Positions 54,105 to 63,500 are shown, counted from the stretch's first letter. The stretch is 64,000 nucleotides of DNA from Nitratidesulfovibrio termitidis HI1 (GCF_000504305.1 NZ_KI632512.1:2292250-2356249); one strand, 5' to 3'. The notes: a model not told the origin generated them from the sequence alone. A program made the numbers and translations.

Positions 54105-55572
54105 CCTGGCCCTGCCGCACATCCTGCCCCGCGTGCGCGATGCCCGGCGAGAGGCGCGCAAGTATGCAAACTTCCTGCTGGTCCTGCGCTCCCGCCGTGC
54201 CGGGGTCGCGCGCGTGGCGCACCACCCCTTCGACCTCACCGTGGACTGCGCAACCCTGTGCCAGTTGCACTGCCCGTACTGCGCCGTGGGCAACGCCACC
54301 ATCCGCCGCAAACCCTCCCTGATGGACGCCGCCCTGCACGAACGGCTGGCCGCGGACGTGGCCCCGGACCTGTTCCTGGCCTGGTACTTCAGCGCCGGTG
54401 AACCGCTGCTGCACCCGCGCCTGCACGAACACCTGGCCCGCACCGCCGGGGAAGAAGCGTTCACCGTGGTTTCCACCAACCTCAGCGTCCCCCTGACCCC
54501 GGCCCGGCAGGAGGCCTTGCTGCGCTCCGGCCTCGGCATGCTCAGCGCATCCGTGGACGGGGCCAGCGCGGCGACCTATGCCCAATATCGGCGCGGGGGC
54601 GACTTTGGGCTGGTCATGGACAACCTGGCGGCACTGGCCCGGCGCAAACGGGAAATGGGGCTGCAATTTCCCCTGCTGGAATGGCGCTTTCTGCTGTTTG
54701 CCCACAACCAGCACGAGGTTGACGCGGCCCGCGCCATGGCCACGGACATGGGGCTGGATCTGCTGGAATTCTTTCCCGGTTATGCCCTGCCACCCGGCGA
54801 CCCCGGCGAACAGGGGGTGCACCCCATGACCATCCCCATGCCGGGGCAGCCCATTTCCGGCCCGGCCTACGAGGCGGGCCTTGCCCGGCGGGAGACGCTG
54901 GTGCAGCGACTGGTGGCGGACGGCATGCCGCCCGCGCCCGCCCCTGTGGACACGGCGGTCGATACGGCGGAGGAGACTGCGGAAGGCAGTGGGGCAGAAG
55001 GACGCGGTGGAAAGGACAAGGCCCGCCGCCGTTGCGACTGGCTGTACTACAGCGGCATGATCTACCCGGACGGGGCGTTCGGTCCGTGCTGCGTGGCCAC
55101 CGACGCCGACGACGACTTCACCCGGCTGGACGCGTACCCCGACTTTAGCGCGGCGTGGAACGCCCCGGCCTTTCTGCGCTCGCGCGCGGCCTTTGCGGCG
55201 GGCGATGCGGGAAATGGCGCGAAGGACCGCGCAGGCGAAAATCTTTCCGGCACCGGCGGCTCGGCAGGCACGGTGTGCGACCGCTGCCCCCTGCCGGTGG
55301 CGCAGGAACTGCAATTCGTGCAGAAGGTGCGCGGCATCCTGCGCAACGCCCCGGACTGGGTGGTGCGCATCCTGGCCGCAGCACCTGGCGAATTCTTCCT
55401 GCCCGCCGACCAGCGCAGGCTGCCCGTGGAACTGGCCGCCCTGCACCAGCCAGAGGCCCGCGCCCTGCCGCCCGACCCGGACGCGCTGGCCCGGCTGCGC
55501 GCGCTGGCGGCATCCCATCCCGACCCCGCACTGACCCGTTGCGCCGACATTCTGGAGCACGGTCATGCCTGA
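54097..55572 (+). CDS. Radical SAM/SPASM-type protein
   Basis: Radical SAM enzyme of 491 residues. The 4Fe-4S motif is CQLHCPYC (Cys55, 59, 62) after DLTVDCATL; LFLAWYFSAGEPLLHPRL follows as in SPASM enzymes. The C-terminal half has further cysteines (RRRCDWLYYSGMIYPDGAFGPCC; VCDRCPLP) that probably bind auxiliary clusters. The GTG at 54097 is chosen because AGGAGG lies 6 bases before it; no ATG is available at a suitable place. The substrate is unknown; position in the cluster suggests modification of a sugar or carrier. Confidence 0.85.
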   Translation: MGDLALPHILPRVRDARREARKYANFLLVLRSRRAGVARVAHHPFDLTVDCATLCQLHCPYCAVGNATIRRKPSLMDAALHERLAADVAPDLFLAWYFSAGEPLLHPRLHEHLARTAGEEAFTVVSTNLSVPLTPARQEALLRSGLGMLSASVDGASAATYAQYRRGGDFGLVMDNLAALARRKREMGLQFPLLEWRFLLFAHNQHEVDAARAMATDMGLDLLEFFPGYALPPGDPGEQGVHPMTIPMPGQPISGPAYEAGLARRETLVQRLVADGMPPAPAPVDTAVDTAEETAEGSGAEGRGGKDKARRRCDWLYYSGMIYPDGAFGPCCVATDADDDFTRLDAYPDFSAAWNAPAFLRSRAAFAAGDAGNGAKDRAGENLSGTGGSAGTVCDRCPLPVAQELQFVQKVRGILRNAPDWVVRILAAAPGEFFLPADQRRLPVELAALHQPEARALPPDPDALARLRALAASHPDPALTRCADILEHGHA

Positions 55573-55632
55573 CGCCCTGCGCTCCCCCGGCCTTCACCCC
55601 TTCCGCATGCCCCGCGCGCAGGAGATGCCCGC

Positions 55633-56823
55633 ATGACACAGGATCGCAGCACCCGGAACGACAACACCGGAGACGCCCCCTGCTCCGCAGAACACCCCGG
55701 AGCAGCCCCGAGCGCATCACCGGGCGCAGCCCGACCCTTCCTTGCATGGCTGGCTGACCAGCGCACCCAGGACGGCATACTGCTGCTGGGCGATGCCCGC
55801 CCGTTCTTCCATGACGAGGCCGCCTACACCGCCCACCACGGCGAAGATCCCGCCCCGCTGGACGCGGGGCAGGGGCTGGCGGCCCTGCTGCGGGCCACGG
55901 GTGCGGACATGTCCGCCCCGGCGCTGGAGATAGGCTGCGGCTTCGGCTACCTGAGCCTTGGCCTTGCGGTGGACAATCCCTTTCCGCTGCTGCTGCTTAC
56001 CGATACCTCACCGGGCTTCCTGCGCATTCTGGGTGATCGGCTGAACGCCCACGGCGTGGCGTGGCAGGCAGGCGACGACGCCCAGGCCACCCCCGGCATG
56101 CGCGCCCCCGGCATGTCTGCTCCTGACATGTCCGCTCCTGACATGTCCTGCACCCGCATACCGGTCCCCGACATGTCCGGCCCCGGCGCCGTCCGGCTGG
56201 GCATCCTTTCCGGCGACGCCATGCAGGAAATTCCCGACGCCAGTCTGTCGTGCATCGCCATGCGCGCCACCCTGCACCATGTGGCCGACGTGGACGCCTT
56301 TCTGGCCCAGGCGGCGCGGGTGCTGCGGCCCGGCGGTCACCTGGTGTTCGAGGAACCCTGCCGCGAGGCCCTGCTGCTGATGGGCGTGCTGGTGGCCCAG
56401 ATGCCGGAGCTGGCCGCCGCGCGCGGGGTGGAAGTGACCCCGCGCCAGCTGGAACTGGTGGACCTGTTCCGGCGCATGGTGGAATTCTACTGCCGCCAGG
56501 ACATCGACAAGAGCACGGCGGAAGACAAGCACCTGTTCCACCCCGTGGAAATCGCCGCGCGCTGCCGGGCGCACGGCTTCGACACCGCCGTCTACGCCAA
56601 CACCACCCTGGCATCGCTGAAGTACCTGCACGGCGAATCGCCCCTGCCGCCCACCTTCTTCCACGACACCACCCGCGCCTACATCGGCGAGGTGTGCCGC
56701 ATGCCGGAACTGGTCCCCCTGTTCGACGCCACCATCGCCGCATCGTGCGCCTACATCGACGCCTGCTCGCGCGGGGGGCGCGGCCCGCACTACATCAGCG
56801 TGTTCGACGCGCGGCGGGGGTAG
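55633..56823 (+). CDS. SAM-dependent methyltransferase (class I)
   Basis: A 396-residue protein. SAPALEIGCGFGYLSLGLAVDN is the SAM-binding motif, LSCIAMRATLHHVADVDAFLAQAARVLRPGGHLVFEEPC the post-motif region typical of Methyltransf_11/25 domains. The second half is helical with an unknown fold (RRMVEFYCRQDIDKSTAEDKHLF). Between the motif and the rest lies a repeated APDMS-type insert (about residues 155-190). AGGAG precedes the ATG. Last gene of the high-GC part of the cluster. Confidence 0.82.
   Translation: MTQDRSTRNDNTGDAPCSAEHPGAAPSASPGAARPFLAWLADQRTQDGILLLGDARPFFHDEAAYTAHHGEDPAPLDAGQGLAALLRATGADMSAPALEIGCGFGYLSLGLAVDNPFPLLLLTDTSPGFLRILGDRLNAHGVAWQAGDDAQATPGMRAPGMSAPDMSAPDMSCTRIPVPDMSGPGAVRLGILSGDAMQEIPDASLSCIAMRATLHHVADVDAFLAQAARVLRPGGHLVFEEPCREALLLMGVLVAQMPELAAARGVEVTPRQLELVDLFRRMVEFYCRQDIDKSTAEDKHLFHPVEIAARCRAHGFDTAVYANTTLASLKYLHGESPLPPTFFHDTTRAYIGEVCRMPELVPLFDATIAASCAYIDACSRGGRGPHYISVFDARRG
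56101..56145 (+). repeat. Three tandem 15-bp units in the methyltransferase gene
   Basis: cgcgcccccggcatg, tctgctcctgacatg and tccgctcctgacatg (56101-56145) encode (R/S)APxM pentapeptides; a diverged unit recurs near 56170. Unit length and the terminal catg resemble the pspF repeat at 7816-7935. Confidence 0.75.
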
Positions 56824-57180
56824 GACCCTCCTTGCCCCCTCTCACTTGATGAACCGACATGGCATCGCGTTACGGGCCTCGCAAAAAACACTCGCCGGAC
56901 GCGCCCGCACGGCATACGGCAAGCGTCTCCCACCAATGCCCACATCGCACAGCACGACATTTGCATATAAACGCTGCGTCATGTAACTTCTGTCAAACTC
57001 ACAACGCCAAGAACCTGAAATATGACACTGCGTGATGTCTCCTCGACATTGCACAAGGGATAGGCAACACGCACCTGCGGCCAGGCCACGCCCTCAACGC
57101 CACGGAAACACCACAATTTCAGCATGTTAAATGGCGTCCCAACAAGCGCCGCGTTTCATCCGAACCATAAAGGGAAAACC
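56824..57180 (+). other. 357-base spacer at a base-composition boundary
   Basis: GC falls sharply across this stretch. It includes AT-rich sequence (ttgcatataaac near 56960) that may hold a promoter for the following low-GC genes. No gene or repeat is recognised. Confidence 0.5.
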
Positions 57181-57393
57181 ATGGGAGATCTGATCCGCCA
57201 TCTTGGGAAAGCACTTCTACAAGACAACAATAACAGCTTCTACAATATCGAACTCAACAAAGGAGACAAGGAGGATATCATACACATTCAAACACCATCG
57301 TTTCGTATGGAGCTCACCGAAGATGAGTTCAGGGAAATTGCCATATCCGTTATAGAAGCTGAAAGAAAATTACGCAGTTACAAAAATATATGA
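57181..57393 (+). CDS. Small protein of unknown function
   Basis: A 70-residue hydrophilic protein (GDLIRHLGKALLQDNNNSFYNI, then IIHIQTPSFRMELTEDEFREIAISVIEAERKL). It has no cysteine, signal or membrane segment and no recognised family. The ATG at 57181 follows AAAGGGAAA; an upstream ATG at 57124 would add 19 residues. Base composition is far lower in GC than the genes before it. Its stop overlaps the next start (ATGA), which argues that it is expressed. Confidence 0.65.
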   Translation: MGDLIRHLGKALLQDNNNSFYNIELNKGDKEDIIHIQTPSFRMELTEDEFREIAISVIEAERKLRSYKNI

Positions 57394-58388
57394 AAATAAT
57401 CTTTCCGAATTTCCACTATGATCTACTCAAGCAGATGAGCTACATATTCGGCTCGCAACTTGGGTGGACTGTCGGGCTGATGGGAGCAAACGAGTTTGCT
57501 TTTTTCAACATTGAAAAAGCAATGTCCGACCCTGACGGCTTCGACAGAATATCGCAGCAGCACTGGATAGCAGATGCGTTGCATATGGAACTCTGTGACA
57601 GCAAAAAATCAGTTTCCGATGCGGACTTGATACTTGTCACTACGCCATTTCACTATAACGTCTGGACATCCTACGCAAAAAAGCACCACATAAACGCAAA
57701 GATCATATTTTATTGCGGGAACGGAGACACCGGAACACCTCCGCAGTATCACATGGATAATTTTTGGACTGCAAATTATCCGGCCTACTGTGCATCAAAA
57801 TCACGCAATAAAATATACTGGCAGGGCATCTTCTGTGATGCATACCCAGACTACCAAACAATCCCTTCATCACCACATCACGAAGGATTTGCATCTTTTG
57901 TCAACAGAATACAAGAAATATACCCCGCATCGTATGATTTCATAAAGAAATCGCAATCCATATACAACGCGTGTGGCGGCGAAGAAAGCGTATTTTTCTA
58001 CGGGCAACGCAATGCCCACGGCATGCTTAATATGGGCAAATACGGCAATGAAGATGAAGTCTACCAGAAAATGGCAAACTCCATCGCCGTCCTGCACATA
58101 AAGGACACGGACGCTCCGGGATTCACCATAATGCGAGCCCTCGCACTGGGAAAGCCGCTGATTGTAACACGAAAATTTATCGACAACACACAACTCTCCA
58201 CTTTGCTCAACGAAAACACATGCATCATTGTCGACACACCGGAAGACATGTCCAAGGCAATGCTAAGCCTGGACAATGATATTTCCGCCCGCAATATCGG
58301 GGTACATGGAGCAGTTCACGTTCACAATCATTGCACCTGGAGCATATTCCAGAAACAATTCATTCCGTGGCTGAGCAACTTGAAATAG
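57390..58388 (+). CDS. Glycosyltransferase-like protein, low GC
   Basis: A 332-residue protein with a GT-B-like layout. The N-terminal half (MKIIFPNFHYDLLKQMSYIFG; ADLILVTTPFHYNVWTSYAKK) could be the acceptor domain. The C-terminal half has SIAVLHIKDTDAPGFTIMRALALGKPLIVTRKF, which resembles the donor-site E-x7-E region of GT4 enzymes with Asp/Gly changes, then ENTCIIVDTPEDMSKAM. No closer family is recognised. It is coupled to the preceding small gene. Confidence 0.6.
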   Translation: MKIIFPNFHYDLLKQMSYIFGSQLGWTVGLMGANEFAFFNIEKAMSDPDGFDRISQQHWIADALHMELCDSKKSVSDADLILVTTPFHYNVWTSYAKKHHINAKIIFYCGNGDTGTPPQYHMDNFWTANYPAYCASKSRNKIYWQGIFCDAYPDYQTIPSSPHHEGFASFVNRIQEIYPASYDFIKKSQSIYNACGGEESVFFYGQRNAHGMLNMGKYGNEDEVYQKMANSIAVLHIKDTDAPGFTIMRALALGKPLIVTRKFIDNTQLSTLLNENTCIIVDTPEDMSKAMLSLDNDISARNIGVHGAVHVHNHCTWSIFQKQFIPWLSNLK

Positions 58389-58404
58389 AAAACCGGACCA
58401 CACC

Positions 58405-59673
58405 GTGAAAAACACCCTCGAGCATCTCCTTAAACGCATCGCAGACGCCCCTCCCTTCCGCGACAACACATTCCATACGTTCTCTCCCGTCATCACTACA
58501 CTCCTTGACGCATTACCCGACGGAATCAACGTCCTGGAATGGGGACCCGGAAAGAATACCGAGCTGTTTCTTGCCTCTCCCAAAGTCCGGCAGGTTGCAA
58601 GCTACGAAAGCGACGGCGTATGGTTTGAAAAATACAAGGCGCAGTTCGCGCAACATGCAGACAGGCTCGACCTCAGCCTTGTGCCCTTCAACGTTCAGAA
58701 ACCGGTCAGCCACGACATAGTGCACGACAATTACAACCCTCTTCACCCATACATGCTGGACCCCCTTGCCCGCTTTGGCGAAGGACACTTCGACATCGCC
58801 TTTGTTGACGGGGCCGGATACAGGACTGACTGCGCGGAAATAGCAAGACTTCTGGTCAAGAAAAACGGCTTCATCATCTGGCACGACATTCTTTCATGCC
58901 GGGAGAACAATCCAGAATTCCCCAGCGGCAGGACATATCAACAGGTTTTCTCAAGATTCCACAATTATCAGTACTATGACCGGCACAGAACCCTGCTGAT
59001 CATAAACAACGACGACAAGGACGTACTCGCGCTGACAAGCGCCAAAAGACGTGCCCTCGAACAAACCTTCGCAGCTCTCATAGAGTCGGATATCAGGTAC
59101 GTTGTACTGCGAAACTTTGGAGACATTCCCCTCCGCTGCTCCCTTGAAAACGACATAGACATACTCATCCATAAGGATGATTTCACGAGAGCGCATACCG
59201 CTTTTCTGCAACTTGGGTTCACGCACACCCAGGATGGAACATCTGGCACAGCCATGCTGTACGGCGCATCTCCTCACAATCACTATAAAATCGCCAGCCT
59301 TGATATACATATTGATGTGGTAAACGGCCTTTATTACACAAGCCCGAACAACAATGAGAAAGTGGCAATAAACCGCACCCTGCAAAACCTAATTTTTGAA
59401 CGTAAAAGACTGACAAATGACATCTGGCACTATATTCCGCACCCAAACGACCTTTTTTTGCATATTTTTTGTCATGCAGTCTTTGACAAAGGTGAAATAT
59501 CAGACGAATACGGCACCGCCCTCGAAGAACTTCTGGACATAGTGGACAGCTCAACGATTGCTCACGAATTGGAGTCTATCGTATTCAGCTTTTCCAAAGT
59601 AGCACTGGATACGATAAAGAAGAAAGCAACAAAAATGCTTCCTGAACTCTATTTACGCTTCAGCGAGTACTAA
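58405..59673 (+). CDS. Methyltransferase-like / nucleotidyltransferase-like fusion
   Basis: A 422-residue protein. Residues about 35-205 look like a Rossmann methyltransferase without obvious GxGxG (NVLEWGPGKNTELFLAS; FDIAFVDGAGYRTDCAEIARLLVKKNGFIIWHD). Residues about 225-420 resemble nucleotidyltransferase-like proteins found in polysaccharide clusters (IRYVVLRNFGDIPLRCSLENDIDILIHKDDF, where D-x-D is the catalytic pair, and LDIHIDVVNGLYY). The combination is unusual. Low GC. It is 16 bases after the previous gene and one base before the next. Confidence 0.65.
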   Translation: MKNTLEHLLKRIADAPPFRDNTFHTFSPVITTLLDALPDGINVLEWGPGKNTELFLASPKVRQVASYESDGVWFEKYKAQFAQHADRLDLSLVPFNVQKPVSHDIVHDNYNPLHPYMLDPLARFGEGHFDIAFVDGAGYRTDCAEIARLLVKKNGFIIWHDILSCRENNPEFPSGRTYQQVFSRFHNYQYYDRHRTLLIINNDDKDVLALTSAKRRALEQTFAALIESDIRYVVLRNFGDIPLRCSLENDIDILIHKDDFTRAHTAFLQLGFTHTQDGTSGTAMLYGASPHNHYKIASLDIHIDVVNGLYYTSPNNNEKVAINRTLQNLIFERKRLTNDIWHYIPHPNDLFLHIFCHAVFDKGEISDEYGTALEELLDIVDSSTIAHELESIVFSFSKVALDTIKKKATKMLPELYLRFSEY

Positions 59674-59674
59674 A

Positions 59675-62600
59675 ATGCCAAGAAAGATAGTAATCAGTGG
59701 CAAGTATATCTCCGAGAAAGACTTTCAGCGCGTCTCCGGAGATACACCACTCTCGTTTGTAGTGCTCCCCAAGCTGGCAGAGATGTCGGAACATGACATC
59801 CAGAGGCTTCATACCGAAGCCCGCGACGCCGATCTTGTGATCATGGCCATGTTCGGCAGCAACCCTTCGCGCCTCGCCGAACTCAAACTTGACGCCATCA
59901 AGACTCCGAAGGCGTATTGGAGCTTCGACTCGCACCACCAGTGGCCAGCCGAGCGCAACATCCAGCATTTTTTTGACAAACTTTTCATCTCGCACTCGCC
60001 ATATCGAAAATTCTTTCCGGCCCACATGACGGAGTGGCTGCCTTGCTGCTTTGTGCGGTTTGGAACTGACGAACTGATCCAGCTCATCCTTACCGCCAAC
60101 AAAGCCAGGAATCTTGATATCGCATTTCCGCACAAGCCGTACAACATAGGCAACCGCAACGCCATTGCGCATGCCATCCACAGCACGCTCAAAAGCACGC
60201 GGTTGCGATACCATGTCGGGCCAGTAGATTCTGGTGATCCGTACATGAGACTTATCCAGAATGCCCATGTCGTGCTCAATGTCTCGCTGATAGACGACCT
60301 TAACATCAGAAACTTTGAAGCATGGGCACTCAACAGAATTCCCCTGGCAACCCCCACTCCCGACCATGGTCTTCTCGGAGAACTCGGAAACGCTGCGGTG
60401 TTTTTCCGTAGATCACTTGAAGACTTTGAAGAACGTCTTGGTGATGCATTGGATATCGCAAGGAGCCAAGACTTCAATACTGCTCCGCTCATTTTGAACG
60501 GGCATCTCCAGGTGCATCGCTATGTGCAAATGGTAAACACAGTACTCAACACAAACTATACCGTAAAACCCGTCACCATTCCTTCACTTGGCCCAGAAAA
60601 ATTCCCTGAAATCACAGCGCCTGCCCCACGTCAAACTTCTTTCAATGCCCACGGAAGCAATATTGGCGTCATTGCACTTTCTCACGCTGAAATCTCGCCA
60701 ACACCCTTCTTTTGCAATACACGCCTTCAGATAGAAGACAACATCGGCGAAGCAATACATATCCATTGGAGGAACATCAGGCTTGATTTCACCATGCGCG
60801 ATTTCCTGAGCCTGAGCCAACAGTTCAAGACCGCCCTTGCGGCCCTTGGCCCCAAGCGCCCCCCCGCAACAGAAGGCCAGATCAGCCTTCCCGATGCCTA
60901 TGCCCGCGAACTAGGCCCCCTTGCCCACGCCATTACCGGCGCCTCCATCGAGCATGTGCGCCTGAACGACCTGAAGGTCGTCGCCTGCACCCAAGACGGC
61001 CCCACACTTCGGTGGACAGCAAAGGACATTCCGCAATCCACGGCCTACGCCTACCTTGAAGGGGATACGCAAGCATACGTGGCGTATCACAACACGGCTA
61101 AAGATCTGCAGCATCACAACGCGCACAACTTCGAAACACTCTTTCATTCCATCCTGAAGAATGGCTACCCCTACAATGGAGAGTTCATCACGCTTCACGG
61201 GGATGAACCCTACATACGCGACGGGCAGCACCGCGCGTGCATCCTGCATCATGTTTATGGCAACATCCGTATCCCGATCTTGCGGTTGCACTTCAGGGAT
61301 GGCGCCGCATGGCGCATGAAAATTTCCCCTGGCACTGCCATGCCGCAAGAAGACGCCGCCTCCGAAGCCAAGACTCTCGACGAACTGCTCTACGTACACG
61401 CGAAAACCGCCACCTCTCCCTGCTCCATTTTGATAGCCCAACCCGTGACTGACGAGATTCCCAAACTTGTGGGCGCACTGTTCAGAAAAAAAAGGGCAGC
61501 CATTCATGTGGCTACCACTGACAACACGCCCTTTCCCTTGCCCCGGCAAAACGCGCAAGTCCCTGTCGTTCACACTGTGACAGGTCAACTCGGCGATATC
61601 CTCGATCGGTGGAAAACACCACTCGACCTCCTGATCATTGAAGACACTTCCGGACTGACCGCGCCTGACATCAGGAAGTGCAAAACCCTGCTTACGCAAA
61701 ACGGGATATGGGCCTTTGCGAATTCTGAAAACGACGCACTTTCTCCGTACAGAAAAAATGCCGTCACCCACAATGGCACGACCTTCTTTCACGGAACCAG
61801 TGACGCGCTCTGCCCTGAACCCCGGAAGGCCGCGCAACATGGCGCAGTCCCGGCAGATGCAGGCGCCGAAGCCCAATACCAACCCTGCGCCTCGAACCAT
61901 GGCAAGATACTTATTGTCCGCGCCGATGCCATTGGCGACGGCATCATTTTCTCGTCAGCACTTTCCGCAATCCGCAACCGCTTTCCGGACTCGCAAATCG
62001 ACCTGCTGTCAAAGAAGGGCTCTGCCGAACTATACGAGCACTGCCCTCATATCGACAGAGTCATCCCGTTTGAAGAAAAGGAAATCGCCAATAACCACAC
62101 TGCGGCAAAGGCTCTCATTGAAAGGCTGCGGGCCACTCACTACGACCTCTCCATAAATTCCGTCTTTTCGCGCGACTACGTATCAGACCTGCTCGCAACG
62201 GAGTGCCTTGCAGGTTGCAGGATCGCGTTCCGTGGCGATATGTGCAATGTCCGCCACGAGTTCCACAATGCGTTCACCAGCGCCTACACGCATTTTATTG
62301 ACACTACGGAAAGCGTCGAGCTTCACAGATACAACGACCTGCTGCGCGCACTGGGCGCAGATACCCGCGAGCCCCTGCATCCTCAGGTATGGCTGTCTCC
62401 GGATGATGAGGCAGCAGCAGAAAAACTGCTCCTGGCCGCCAAGAGCCGAAAGCTTATCGCCGTCTTTCCTGGAGCGCTCCACTATCACAAACGCTACCCC
62501 AGGCTCGGCGAGGCGCTTGAAGACTATGCGGACCATACTGCCGTCGTGCTTGGTGGTCCCGACGCCCTGCAGGGCCAGGACACCTTTTGTGCTGGCTTTC

Positions 62601-63100
62601 CCGGCCAAACCCTCAGGCTCGTTGGCAAGACCACCGTGCGCCAGATGATAGCGATCATCAGAAAATGCGCATTCTACGTAGGTTCGGACTCTTCTGGTGC
62701 GCATGCCGCCTGCGCAGCGAAAATTCCGAACATTGTGCTTCTCGGCGGCGGCCATTTTGGAAGATTTTTCCCTTACTCCAACCTTACATCTGTAGTTTCC
62801 GTTCCTCTTTCATGCTATCAATGCAACTGGAAGTGCCCTTACCCAAGCGCTTATTGCGTCTCTGGCATCTTGCCGGAAGTCTTGTCCTTCAGCATTGCGG
62901 AAACGCTTCGGACAAAAAGCGTGAAACCGCGCATTTTCATTCAAGGACATACGCTTTGGCCACAGGCCAAGGAGCAGCCTGCATGGCGAGGTGAGCAGGC
63001 GCAGATCAACTTTGCGGAAGTGATTCCCGTAACGAAGGCGCACCTGTCCACCCGTATGCGCCCGTGTACGCCCGTATGCGCAGATGACCCTTCCCGGTGA
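59675..63100 (+). CDS. Multidomain protein: GT-B glycosyltransferase, ParB-like segment, GT9 domain
   Basis: A 1141-residue protein. Residues 1-300: CgeB-like GT-B glycosyltransferase (KAYWSFDSHHQWPAERNIQHFF; NIRNFEAWALNRIPLATPTPDHGLL). About 455-550: a ParB/sulfiredoxin-like segment (EFITLHGDEPYIRDGQHRACILHHVYG near 505). About 560-720: methyltransferase-like remnant. About 740-1080: GT9 heptosyltransferase-type domain (GKILIVRADAIGDGIIFSSALSAIRNRFP; IAVFPGALHYHKRYP; YVGSDSSGAHAACAAKIPNIVLLGG). It has no good ribosome site and starts one base after the previous stop, so it depends on coupling. Confidence 0.8.
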   Translation: MPRKIVISGKYISEKDFQRVSGDTPLSFVVLPKLAEMSEHDIQRLHTEARDADLVIMAMFGSNPSRLAELKLDAIKTPKAYWSFDSHHQWPAERNIQHFFDKLFISHSPYRKFFPAHMTEWLPCCFVRFGTDELIQLILTANKARNLDIAFPHKPYNIGNRNAIAHAIHSTLKSTRLRYHVGPVDSGDPYMRLIQNAHVVLNVSLIDDLNIRNFEAWALNRIPLATPTPDHGLLGELGNAAVFFRRSLEDFEERLGDALDIARSQDFNTAPLILNGHLQVHRYVQMVNTVLNTNYTVKPVTIPSLGPEKFPEITAPAPRQTSFNAHGSNIGVIALSHAEISPTPFFCNTRLQIEDNIGEAIHIHWRNIRLDFTMRDFLSLSQQFKTALAALGPKRPPATEGQISLPDAYARELGPLAHAITGASIEHVRLNDLKVVACTQDGPTLRWTAKDIPQSTAYAYLEGDTQAYVAYHNTAKDLQHHNAHNFETLFHSILKNGYPYNGEFITLHGDEPYIRDGQHRACILHHVYGNIRIPILRLHFRDGAAWRMKISPGTAMPQEDAASEAKTLDELLYVHAKTATSPCSILIAQPVTDEIPKLVGALFRKKRAAIHVATTDNTPFPLPRQNAQVPVVHTVTGQLGDILDRWKTPLDLLIIEDTSGLTAPDIRKCKTLLTQNGIWAFANSENDALSPYRKNAVTHNGTTFFHGTSDALCPEPRKAAQHGAVPADAGAEAQYQPCASNHGKILIVRADAIGDGIIFSSALSAIRNRFPDSQIDLLSKKGSAELYEHCPHIDRVIPFEEKEIANNHTAAKALIERLRATHYDLSINSVFSRDYVSDLLATECLAGCRIAFRGDMCNVRHEFHNAFTSAYTHFIDTTESVELHRYNDLLRALGADTREPLHPQVWLSPDDEAAAEKLLLAAKSRKLIAVFPGALHYHKRYPRLGEALEDYADHTAVVLGGPDALQGQDTFCAGFPGQTLRLVGKTTVRQMIAIIRKCAFYVGSDSSGAHAACAAKIPNIVLLGGGHFGRFFPYSNLTSVVSVPLSCYQCNWKCPYPSAYCVSGILPEVLSFSIAETLRTKSVKPRIFIQGHTLWPQAKEQPAWRGEQAQINFAEVIPVTKAHLSTRMRPCTPVCADDPSR

Positions 63101-63118
63101 CGCGTAACGGAGCAGCAT

Positions 63119-63172
63119 CTGCACCCGCTGCCCCCGCTGCTCCCGCTGCTCCCACTGGTCCCACTGGTCCCG
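63119..63172 (+). repeat. Six tandem 9-bp units
   Basis: Units of the type ctgctcccg (ctgcacccg, ctgcccccg, ctgctcccg, ctgctccca, ctggtccca, ctggtcccg), directly after the end of the glycan cluster. Confidence 0.85.
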
Positions 63173-63500
63173 TTGTCGCCCTGCTTCCCTTCGGCAGTGC
63201 CCCGCAGCCGGCGTGACGCGGCGGCCCCGCAATGCGCGGGCAATCATTTCGGTGCTTGCGTGTGCAGCGCTCCTCCCCTGTACTGCGGCGGGAGAACTCT
63301 CATCCTGTGCGGATACAGTAACGATGCGCGTCAAATGCGCCCCGGGAACAGGGCTTGAAAGGAGAGATTCCGGGCACGTCGGCCTTTTGAGCCCGCGCCG
63401 CCAACAGAACGTCCACCCGTCAAACCCGGCAGTCGTCCTTCCACATGCTCGAACTTACTGGCGCGCCGTCCCCCTGCCGCACAGGCAGTCCGCAAAAAAG

